From positions 141,132 to 205,131 of the forward strand of contig DASVUH010000016.1 in the NCBI GenBank assembly GCA_036387135.1: DNA of 64,000 nucleotides, given 5' to 3'. Below the pieces are notes generated by a model that saw only the letters and a program-made list of their open reading frames with translations, made no database searches and had not been told where the DNA came from. Source of the stretch: JALZCH01 sp036387135. Lineage in GTDB: Bacteria > Acidobacteriota > Blastocatellia > Pyrinomonadales > Pyrinomonadaceae. Shown piece after piece: positions 36,491 to 43,752 of this stretch. Positions within the stretch are counted from its first letter, which is position 1; every line of letters starts with the position of its first letter. A program made the position numbers and the translations under genes.

Positions 36491-36528
36491 AACTACTACT
36501 GACTCACACTGAGTCAGTAGTAGTTTTT
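36491..36528 (+). terminator. Intrinsic terminator of the patatin-PLD-GH19 operon
   Basis: Exact 15-base arms 36491-36505 and 36511-36525 (core CTACTGACTC/GAGTCAGTAG), a 5-base loop and a T run at 36524-36528. A textbook rho-independent terminator. Confidence 0.92.
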
Positions 36529-36619
36529 GCATTCAACCTAATCTAAGCTCAAAATAACCCCAAAGTATTCAGTGTAACTCAGTGAAAATGCGCTTAAATG
36601 TATTCTTCGTTCATAATTC

Positions 36620-37189
36620 TCAAAGACTTTGCAGCCATTTATGCTGCGAAAAGCAAACCGAAAGCGCATTTCTCAGCCACTTTTTACTTTCATTATCAAG
36701 ATAATCTACGGTTGCCAGAAAATCGCGCTCGTCTTTTTCTCTCGGATTTTTCGATTTATAAAGCAAAACCACTTCGGGGCGCAAAAATTTTATCCCGTGA
36801 TTCGATTCAGAATGTAATTCGGAAAGCGGTTTAGTGATGATTTCATTTCGGCGAAAAATCCACTCTTTGCCGTTTGTTTCATTCAGCAAAACTTCAAAGC
36901 GGGATAGCTCGTTCTTTTCATTGAAACAATGAATCTCAAAAATCGGTAATTCCAGAAAATCATCTTTGTTCCAATCGGACAAAATGCCGTTTTCTACCTT
37001 TTGCAATTGGCAGCCTCGAAGATAATTCTGCAAAGCCGATTGGTCGCGCCGAAAAATTGCTATTTCAATGTCTTCATGCGGGCGCGTTTCCTTTCCCAGA
37101 AATAAATCAATCGCCCAACCGCCCGCCACAAACCAATCCGGCTCAAATTCGCGCATCAAGTCCGCAGCTTTTATGGTTTGATCGAACAT
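36620..37189 (-). CDS. Nucleotidyltransferase related to aminoglycoside/lincosamide adenylyltransferases
   Basis: 189 residues. FVAGGWAIDLFLGKETRPHEDIEIAI holds the GGW motif and acidic metal-binding residues (His-Glu-Asp-x-Glu) of the LinB/ANT(2'')-like family (PF10706). ELPIFEIHCF and FLRPEVVLLYKSKNPREKDERDF complete the pattern. Related enzymes adenylylate antibiotics, but many genomic homologues have no resistance role, so activity is unknown. It is the last gene of a long minus-strand run, after the RidA remnant. Confidence 0.82.
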   Translation of the reverse strand: MFDQTIKAADLMREFEPDWFVAGGWAIDLFLGKETRPHEDIEIAIFRRDQSALQNYLRGCQLQKVENGILSDWNKDDFLELPIFEIHCFNEKNELSRFEVLLNETNGKEWIFRRNEIITKPLSELHSESNHGIKFLRPEVVLLYKSKNPREKDERDFLATVDYLDNESKKWLRNALSVCFSQHKWLQSL

Positions 37190-37216
37190 AATTATGAAAC
37201 AGCTTGCAAATTCACT

Positions 37217-37352
37217 TCATCTAATCGCAGCAATACATTCAATCTCGACGCGAGCATTCAACACCAAACCATTTACGCCGAGCGAGCTTCGCGCCGGACG
37301 ATTGTTCGGAAAATAAGTTCGGTAAATTGCGTTCATCTTGTTCCATTCGCTA
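37217..37352 (-). pseudogene. C-terminal remnant of a RidA/YjgF-family gene
   Basis: The last ~43 codons read EWNKMNAIYRTYFPNNRPAR and continue through GLVLNARVEIECIAAIR, the C-terminal third of canonical RidA, including the active-site Arg in RPAR. Upstream of position 37352 on this strand the homology stops abruptly and runs into the 3' end of the DUF4037 gene. The N-terminal two thirds (residues 1 to ~85 of a usual 128) are absent. It differs from the intact deaminase at 31603, so it is the remnant of a different RidA paralogue, probably cut by a deletion. Confidence 0.8.
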
Positions 37353-37371
37353 ATAAAAAGGTGGCGAGTTT

Positions 37372-38472
37372 TCACTCGTATAATTTGCGTAAAATCGTGC
37401 GCCATTTGGGATTAGACAAAATATCGGTGTTGTCGCTGAATTGGTCAATGCTGCCGATGAGCGATTTTTCTACGAGACATTTAACCGCCGGATCGCTGAT
37501 GCGTTTGCAAATTTCGTCGGCGAATTTTCCATGCAAATGAATCACCAGAAAAGGGCGGCTGAAAAATTTATCAACTTTTGCCGAAATCGGCTCGGTGATT
37601 TCAAGTCCGTTGTGCATTGCGGCGACATATTGGTAAGCCTTCGCCAAAAACTTTTCGCGCTCCTGCCAACTTTCCGCCGACAGCGCTTTTTTGAAAATCG
37701 GTGACAAATCCTTCGCGCATTTTAGCTCGGAGAACGCTTTGCCGAACCACTTCGGGTAGGGCGCGTATCGTTTTTCCATCAAAAAACAAAGCCGCATCAA
37801 ATCGCGCACCAATCGCGCGGCAATAATCGCGGAACCGATTTCGTCGCCCGCAATTCCGGCGCGTCCCATCAAATGCTCTTCCTGACCGATTCGATTCCAG
37901 CCGGAAGCAAGCAAATAAAGCCAAACATCATGCGGATAATAATCGAATTGCGCGAGTGATTTTCGCAAATCTAACGAATCGTGATAAATCGCACCCGACG
38001 TGATTGCCCTCAATTTCTGTTCGGGAAACGTCAGCCAATCGGCAGCTTCAATGGGCGAACGCAAATCGAAATTCAAATAATCCAGAAGAAATCCGCGAAT
38101 CGTCAAAATCTCGACGCGATGATTGACCGAGCCGCTTTCGATTTCTTCGAGTAATTGAGTGCCGTTATCTTTCAAATCGGGCAAACCGAAATTTGTCGAA
38201 AACCCAAGAAATTTAAACGGCAATTTGCGGCTCAATGCATCGTTGATAGATTTCTCATAACGAACGAAACCGCCCTCTTCAAGAAAAAGCATCAACCGCG
38301 CTCCCCAATCGTGGTCTGCGGACATTTCCGTATCAAAGCCCAAAACTTCCGAACCATCGCCGATGAGCGCCGCGCTGTAACGCAAACCCGAAAAATCGGC
38401 GTCGAGAATCGGTTTGACCGCTTCAAGATAAAATAATCGGCTTAATTCGAGACCGTGAATGAAATCTGCCAT
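37372..38472 (-). CDS. DUF4037 protein (nucleotidyltransferase-like)
   Basis: 366 residues. The N-terminal part has a nucleotidyltransferase-like pattern: AALIGDGSEVLGFDTEMSAD and HDWGARLMLFL, matching DUF4037. The central FDYYPHDVWLYLLASGWNRI and LVRDLMRLCFLMEKRYAPYP helices are also landmarks of the family. Function unknown. Its 3' end abuts the RidA remnant. It starts 11 bases after the GNAT gene, probably on one transcript. Confidence 0.83.
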   Translation of the reverse strand: MADFIHGLELSRLFYLEAVKPILDADFSGLRYSAALIGDGSEVLGFDTEMSADHDWGARLMLFLEEGGFVRYEKSINDALSRKLPFKFLGFSTNFGLPDLKDNGTQLLEEIESGSVNHRVEILTIRGFLLDYLNFDLRSPIEAADWLTFPEQKLRAITSGAIYHDSLDLRKSLAQFDYYPHDVWLYLLASGWNRIGQEEHLMGRAGIAGDEIGSAIIAARLVRDLMRLCFLMEKRYAPYPKWFGKAFSELKCAKDLSPIFKKALSAESWQEREKFLAKAYQYVAAMHNGLEITEPISAKVDKFFSRPFLVIHLHGKFADEICKRISDPAVKCLVEKSLIGSIDQFSDNTDILSNPKWRTILRKLYE

Positions 38473-38483
38473 AAGGTCGTCGT

Positions 38484-38963
38484 TCAGGCATCGAGCCGCA
38501 TAAACAGCATATTTCGTGTGAATCGTGCGCCGAGTCGTTCATAAAATCGAATCGCGTCTTTGTTTGGCGCATAAACCGCCCAAAACAATTGCGTTCCGCC
38601 CGCCGCCAGGCAGATTTCGCCCGCCCGATTCATCAACGCTTTTCCGATTCCGAACTTTCGCCGTTTTTCGGCAACATATAAATCTACGACGTGCAAAGTT
38701 CTGGTCGCGTAATCAACGTCGTAACCGAAATGATAAAGCAGATAACCGAGAATCTCGCCCGCATTTTCCGCGACGATTCCCGAAAACGCCGGATTTGTGC
38801 CGAAACCATCGCGCAAATAAACCGCCGCATCAAATTTTTGTTCCGCTACGTCGTCGCCGAGCGAGCGCAAATATTCGATAAATTCTGCGGCTAAATTTCC
38901 GATGCTTTCCGCATCTCCGGCTTTTGCGGGGCAAATGATAAATTCCATTTCAGAAGAATCCAT
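38484..38963 (-). CDS. GNAT-family N-acetyltransferase
   Basis: 159 residues. The acetyl-CoA loop is AEKRRKFGIGKALMNRA (about 112-128), preceded by HVVDLYVAEK. C-terminal YAPNKDAIRFYERLGARF is typical. Its start codon follows directly on the stop codon of the next GNAT gene (38963/38964), so the two GNATs are translated in tandem. Substrate unknown. Confidence 0.86.
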   Translation of the reverse strand: MDSSEMEFIICPAKAGDAESIGNLAAEFIEYLRSLGDDVAEQKFDAAVYLRDGFGTNPAFSGIVAENAGEILGYLLYHFGYDVDYATRTLHVVDLYVAEKRRKFGIGKALMNRAGEICLAAGGTQLFWAVYAPNKDAIRFYERLGARFTRNMLFMRLDA

Positions 38964-39479
38964 TCACAACTCAATCCAATAACGCGAAATCTGTTTGCCG
39001 CTTCTGTCCGAAATTTCGTAGCCGGCGAGCTTGCCGCGATTTTTCTCGATAATTTTTGCCGAACCAGTGTTGTCTGTGTCGCAGGTTATCAGCAATTTTT
39101 TCAAACCCAAATTTTTAGCCTTTTCGAGCGTTAATGCCAGAATCAGCGTGCCATAGCCTTTGCGTCTCTCAGACGGGCGTACAGCGTAGCCGATATGTCC
39201 GCCTTCGCGTTCAAGCGCGGGCGTGAGCCGGTGGCGCAATCTGCTGCTCGCAACTATTTTGCCGCTGTCAACGAGCCAAAATTCGGTTTGCGGTACAAGA
39301 CCGGGCTTTAAATCAATGCCGAGAGAGTATTTTGAAGCTTGTTCGAGATAAGCGGAAAAGTTTTCCAAAGCCGATTTATAACGTTCATCCCCCGCTGCTT
39401 GAAATTCTTTAGCCATTGCCAAAAACTCTATTTCTAAATCGGCGGTCGGCTCAATTAAATTGATATTTTGTCGAATCAT
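38964..39479 (-). CDS. GNAT-family N-acetyltransferase
   Basis: 171 residues. Acetyl-CoA loop VRPSERRKGYGTLILALTLE (about 102-121), then KKLLITCDTDNTGSAKIIEKN, the helix and strand that position the cofactor. Sequence differs clearly from its neighbour GNAT, so it is not a recent duplicate. Substrate unknown. It lies 14 bases after the metalloprotease gene. Confidence 0.86.
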   Translation of the reverse strand: MIRQNINLIEPTADLEIEFLAMAKEFQAAGDERYKSALENFSAYLEQASKYSLGIDLKPGLVPQTEFWLVDSGKIVASSRLRHRLTPALEREGGHIGYAVRPSERRKGYGTLILALTLEKAKNLGLKKLLITCDTDNTGSAKIIEKNRGKLAGYEISDRSGKQISRYWIEL

Positions 39480-39493
39480 CCGTTAAATTTGCT

Positions 39494-40495
39494 TTACCGT
39501 AAATCTTTCGCCCACTCAATAAAGCCCGGATAAATTTTTTCCAGGCGCTTTAAGCCCGCTTCCATATTAACGGAATCTTTCTCACCGGCTGGAAATGCAT
39601 TTTTCATTTCTGTGATAAACGAGAATCCTTTTTTCTTGTAAACTCGTGCGACCATCCGCAGAAACTGCGCTTGATACCATCCATAATTTTCCGCGCCGAC
39701 GCGGGTTGATAAATTGTTCAAATCTGCGAGCGAAGTGTGTTTTGGTTTAATTCCCGCAATAAGAGCTTCGTGAAGCGCGGAAAACAAACGCGCAGTGTTC
39801 GGGTATTTTTTACTCAGAAAAGCGTAAGCGAAATAATGAGCGAGAAATTCGCGCAGCCAGGGATTTGTCGCATGGATGCCATATTCGTCAACATAATTGT
39901 GTCCGATTTCGTGAAAGCCAATCAGGTCAGGCATCTTTTCCGCCGCTTCTTCGTAGGTCAATTTGTTTGCTTTAATCGCTTTGAGAACAAATTCGGGCGC
40001 GGTTGATTTGACGCTCAGAACGTTTTTGGTAGGTTGATTGTTAGCCGTAGCGGGAATGAAAACGATATTCGGCGGCGTTGATGAAAGCGGAATACCGTAC
40101 GGAACACTGAATGGCTCAAGTCCCGAAGGTTTGTCCATTTCAAGCATAAATATATCGCGCCGCTGCATTGTACCGACGACGCGGTTCCATTGCGTTTCGT
40201 CCAGAACGGCGAGCGTGAAATGCATTTTCACTTTTAATTTATCGTTAAAATACGACATCATATCTTCCAGCATTGATCGTAGTTTGAGAGCCTTCTTTTC
40301 ATATTGCGGGCTATAATAAACCGTGATTTTGCCTGTAGAAGAATGATTTTCAGTTGCAGCTTGAACTCGTTGCAGTAAAGTCTTTTGTTGGGCTTTGATT
40401 GTGATTGATCCAGGCAAAGTTAGGAAAGAAATTAAAATAGTAAACAGAAAGGCTTTGAAAAAAATAAGCTCATATGGTTTGAAAAATAATTTCAT
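39494..40495 (-). CDS. Secreted gluzincin-type metalloprotease candidate
   Basis: 333 residues. A signal peptide (FFKAFLFTILISFLTLPGS) is followed by a region with beta strands, then GFHEIGHNYVDEYG: an HExxH zinc site. Glu in WLREFLAHYFAYAFL, about 20 residues later, fits a third ligand of the gluzincin type. I do not recognise a named family. It lies 54 bases after the aldehyde dehydrogenase gene. Probably acts on a periplasmic or extracellular protein. Confidence 0.78.
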   Translation of the reverse strand: MKLFFKPYELIFFKAFLFTILISFLTLPGSITIKAQQKTLLQRVQAATENHSSTGKITVYYSPQYEKKALKLRSMLEDMMSYFNDKLKVKMHFTLAVLDETQWNRVVGTMQRRDIFMLEMDKPSGLEPFSVPYGIPLSSTPPNIVFIPATANNQPTKNVLSVKSTAPEFVLKAIKANKLTYEEAAEKMPDLIGFHEIGHNYVDEYGIHATNPWLREFLAHYFAYAFLSKKYPNTARLFSALHEALIAGIKPKHTSLADLNNLSTRVGAENYGWYQAQFLRMVARVYKKKGFSFITEMKNAFPAGEKDSVNMEAGLKRLEKIYPGFIEWAKDLR

Positions 40496-40549
40496 AACTT
40501 ACCTTTCTGCAAAACTTTGTGGAATCTTCACCATCTCATTTTGGATTTT

Positions 40550-41998
40550 TCAATAATTTATTTTGATACACACGTTTTTCTCTTCGGTGAAAAATCGAAG
40601 AGCCTCGAAACCGCCTTCGCGCCCGACGCCCGAATTTTTCATTCCGCCAAACGGCGTTCGCAAATCTCTCAGAAGCCACGAATTTACCCAAATGATTCCG
40701 CTTTCCAGCTTTTCTGCAACGCGGTGCGCTCTGGAAAGATTTTCTGTCCAAACCGTCGCCGACAAGCCGTATTCGATGCTGTTGGCGTAATTTAAAACTT
40801 CCGCTTCGGTTTCAAAAGGCTGAATCGTCACGACGGGACCAAAAATCTCTTCCTGATTTGTGCGGCATTCGCAAGAAAGATTTTCAATCACCGTCGGCTC
40901 GATGAAATAACCGTTTTGACATTTGCCTTCCAGTTTGATTTGTTTGCCGCCGCACAAGATTTTGCCGCCTTCGCTTTGTGCCAAGTCAATATACGACAGA
41001 ATTTTTTCCAGATGCGGCTTGGAAACGACAGCGCCGATGTTTGTTTTTTCATCGTGCGGATCGCCGATTTTTAATTGTGAAACGCGTTCAACAAAATCCT
41101 TTTTAAATCGCTCATAAAGCGGTTTTTCGACAAAAACGCGCGAGCCGCACAAGCAAATCTGACCTTGATTTGAAAACGAAGAGCGGACGGTTGTTGCCAG
41201 CATTTCCTCGTAATTGCAATCGGCGAAAATGATGTTCGGATTTTTGCCGCCCAATTCGAGAGATAATTTTTTAAACTTTGGCGCGGCTTCTCGCGCAATC
41301 CATTCGCCCGTTTTCGTGCCGCCGGTGAATGAAATCGCTTTTACATCGCGATGTGTAACAATTGCCGCGCCGGCTTTTGTTCCCAATCCGTGAACGATAT
41401 TTAAAACTCCGGCGGGCAAACCGGCTTCGATGCAAATTTTTGACAGCAAATAAGCCGTCATCGGCGTGATTTCCGAAGGTTTTGCTACAACACAGCAACC
41501 GGCGGCGAGCGCGGGCGCGATTTTCCACGAAAACAAATAAAGCGGCAAATTCCACGGCGAAATACAGCCGACAACGCCGAGCGGATGGCGCAGAGTGTAA
41601 TTTATCGCTTGACCGACGGTTTCGTGCGCTTCGCTCGCAAAATGCATTGCTGCGGTTGCGTAAAATTTAAAATTTGAAACCGCGCGCGGAATATCAACGC
41701 TCCGCGCCAAACTTTTCGGCTTGCCGTTATCAACGCTTTCGGCTTCGGCAAGCAAATCCAAATCGCGCTCGATTAACGACGAAACTCGCATTAATAGATC
41801 GTGTCTCGTTTCCGCGCTCAATTTCGACCAAACGGGAAAAGCATTTTTTGCCGCCGCAACAGCTCGCGAAACATCGCGTTCGTCCGAATCGGGAATCAGG
41901 CTGTAAACTTCGCCGGTCGCCGGATTGAAATTGTCGAGATATTCGCCGGAAACGGGCGCGACAAGCTCGCCGTTAATATAATTTTCTAGTTTTTGCAT
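40550..41998 (-). CDS. nbaE: 2-aminomuconate 6-semialdehyde dehydrogenase
   Basis: 482 residues of the aldehyde dehydrogenase superfamily, subgroup of AmnC/NbaE and animal ALDH8A1. The family residues are present: Asn150 in SPWNLPLY, Glu248 in LELGGKNP and the nucleophile Cys282 in NQGQICLCGSR. ALARS-like DIPRAVSNF and WLLRDLRTPFGGMK match ALDH8A1 closely. It oxidises 2-aminomuconate semialdehyde, the ACMSD product, to 2-aminomuconate with NAD. It is 14-16 kb from ACMSD on the same strand and sits behind a GAF protein and a subtilisin. Confidence 0.9.
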   Translation of the reverse strand: MQKLENYINGELVAPVSGEYLDNFNPATGEVYSLIPDSDERDVSRAVAAAKNAFPVWSKLSAETRHDLLMRVSSLIERDLDLLAEAESVDNGKPKSLARSVDIPRAVSNFKFYATAAMHFASEAHETVGQAINYTLRHPLGVVGCISPWNLPLYLFSWKIAPALAAGCCVVAKPSEITPMTAYLLSKICIEAGLPAGVLNIVHGLGTKAGAAIVTHRDVKAISFTGGTKTGEWIAREAAPKFKKLSLELGGKNPNIIFADCNYEEMLATTVRSSFSNQGQICLCGSRVFVEKPLYERFKKDFVERVSQLKIGDPHDEKTNIGAVVSKPHLEKILSYIDLAQSEGGKILCGGKQIKLEGKCQNGYFIEPTVIENLSCECRTNQEEIFGPVVTIQPFETEAEVLNYANSIEYGLSATVWTENLSRAHRVAEKLESGIIWVNSWLLRDLRTPFGGMKNSGVGREGGFEALRFFTEEKNVCIKINY

Positions 41999-42007
41999 CG
42001 CTCAAAT

Positions 42008-42781
42008 TCAGATTTGATGTTTTTTATTTTCTCGCGCAATCGAATACAAAATCGTTTTGATTTGAAACGGCGTCAGCGTCGGATTTGCTTCGAGCAGCAG
42101 CGCGATGATTCCGACAATGTGCGGGCAGGCAAAGCTGTTTCCTGTGAGCTGCCGATAACCGCCGCCCGTCCAAGCCGTTCGCACATTGATGCCGGGCGCG
42201 ACCAATTCGATTGGCTCGCCGTAGCGAAACGAAAAATCGAAAGCGTTTTGCATCTCGCCTTTGACGACCGAAATCAGAGAGGACGAAAAAATCGAAGGAA
42301 ACGACGGCTGCGGCAGATTGTTTGCCGCTGCGACGACGATGCACCCGGCTTGATAAGCGCGGTCGAGCAAATCTCGAAGCGGTAAGACGTACTGCGGTTT
42401 CGTCGTTCCGAGCGACAGATTTATTACGCGAAATTTACGTTTGATGGCGTATTCGAGTCCGGCAAGAAAAGCGAAACCCGCGCCGGTCGAATTTGCGCCC
42501 AAAACTTTAATGCTGTAAAGCTCTGCTTCGGGGGCGATATGCGCAATGATTCCGGCGCAAGCCGTGCCGTGTCCGGCAGCGTCGCCCGTGTTTGATTCAT
42601 GAAACGAAACTTTGTTTCCTTCGGCGACGGCTTCGACCGATTCTTTGATTTTACCAAGCAAATCAGGATGCGCGGCATCAATTCCGCTATCAATCACGGC
42701 GATTTGCACGCCGCGCCCGGTTCGCCTTTGCCAACCGTCCGCAATCAGAAAATCCGGTTTGTCTTCGAGAACAAACATCAA
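42008..42781 (-). CDS. Small subtilisin-like (S8) peptidase without signal peptide
   Basis: 257 residues, a bare S8 catalytic domain: Asp31 in AVIDSGID, His71 in GHGTACAGI, oxyanion Asn in VAAANN (about 154) and Ser216 in GNSFACPH. There is no signal peptide and no visible propeptide, so it is probably intracellular. The Ser motif has FACPH where most subtilisins have MATPH. It starts 6 bases after the GAF-protein gene and ends 9 bases before the dehydrogenase start, so all three are likely one transcript. Target unknown. Confidence 0.88.
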   Translation of the reverse strand: MMFVLEDKPDFLIADGWQRRTGRGVQIAVIDSGIDAAHPDLLGKIKESVEAVAEGNKVSFHESNTGDAAGHGTACAGIIAHIAPEAELYSIKVLGANSTGAGFAFLAGLEYAIKRKFRVINLSLGTTKPQYVLPLRDLLDRAYQAGCIVVAAANNLPQPSFPSIFSSSLISVVKGEMQNAFDFSFRYGEPIELVAPGINVRTAWTGGGYRQLTGNSFACPHIVGIIALLLEANPTLTPFQIKTILYSIARENKKHQI

Positions 42782-42787
42782 TTTGAT

Positions 42788-43537
42788 TTAAAAACTAAGA
42801 AAACTTTCGCTCGATTCGCTGCTCTCTGTATAACGCGCGAATGTTTCGAGAATTTCACGACAAAACCTGCGCTCGGTTTCGCCGCGCGCCGCGATTTCCC
42901 TGACCAGCAGCGCAAGCTCGATCATCTCGCGGTGTTCCGGTGCGGTTCGCAGATTGTTGAGCCATTCGCGCATATCGCCTTCTTTTTCCAAACGATTGCA
43001 CAGATTTTCGACCAGCGCCGCCGATTCGTGAGCGTCAACCAGCGACGAAATTGCTTCGGCATAAAACGCGGCGGTGTCCATTTCATCGGGCGTAAACGGA
43101 GCAAACGGCGGTTCGCCGATGCGATTGACATATTCCAAAACGCCGATCACTTCGCCGTTAAACCTGAGCGGCGTAGCGAGAATCGTTTGCGTCGAATACC
43201 CGGTTTGGCGGTCAACTTCGGCGTAAAAATTTGTGTCCTGCCCGACATCAGCAACGGCAATCGGCTGACCGGAAGAAAAAACGAAACCCGCAATTCCTTT
43301 GCCCGAAGGAATCCTTAATCCGCGCAATTTGTCGGCGACTTCGCCGATTGCCGCGAGAAAACGCAAATCTTCGGTTTCTTCGTCGCGCACAATGATTGAC
43401 GCTTCATCCGAATCCATTGCGGTGGCTGACAATTCCAGCAAATGCTCAATCGAACGCAGCAGGGGAGCGGTCAGCGCGTTTGCCGCGTCGAGCGTTTCAA
43501 TTTGTCGGCGAAGCCGGGTTTTTCCATTGTCTTCCAT
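42788..43537 (-). CDS. GAF-domain protein
   Basis: 249 residues. A GAF domain spans about 25-170: ASIIVRDEETEDLRFLAAIG, then GKGIAGFVFSSGQPIAVADV and ATPLRFNGEVIGVLEYVN, the usual ligand-pocket strands. A helical C-terminal tail (about 170-249) has no output domain I can recognise. It is a possible small-molecule or redox sensor that acts through a partner, plausibly the subtilisin encoded 6 bases downstream. Divergent from the CtpA-type gene. Confidence 0.85.
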   Translation of the reverse strand: MEDNGKTRLRRQIETLDAANALTAPLLRSIEHLLELSATAMDSDEASIIVRDEETEDLRFLAAIGEVADKLRGLRIPSGKGIAGFVFSSGQPIAVADVGQDTNFYAEVDRQTGYSTQTILATPLRFNGEVIGVLEYVNRIGEPPFAPFTPDEMDTAAFYAEAISSLVDAHESAALVENLCNRLEKEGDMREWLNNLRTAPEHREMIELALLVREIAARGETERRFCREILETFARYTESSESSESFLSF

Positions 43538-43752
43538 ATCGAACTCCGTGTTGATGTTTGATTTTAGTGCGAAGCGGCAAAAATTAAAAGAAATAAAGGT
43601 GGAAAAAAAGTTGAATTTGCCGTATTAAAATAGCAAGTAAAAGAGAACTGATGAAAACAGGCAAGCGACGCTCTGGAGAAAGACGGCGAGTTTTTCGTTT
43701 AAAAGCAAACCGCGCAGCAAGTTATTGCGGAGCTTGTCGCAAAGATTTTCCG

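Noticed and set aside
37372..38472. Tryptophan 2,3-dioxygenase as identity of this gene
   Set aside because: It would complete the kynurenine pathway, but the protein shows DUF4037 features (GDGSEVLGFDTEMSADHDWG) and none of the TDO heme motifs.
42599..43318. 239-codon open frame on the plus strand
   Set aside because: Lies antisense across the GAF and subtilisin genes, whose motifs are unmistakable. Its translation is Arg/Phe-rich without domain features.
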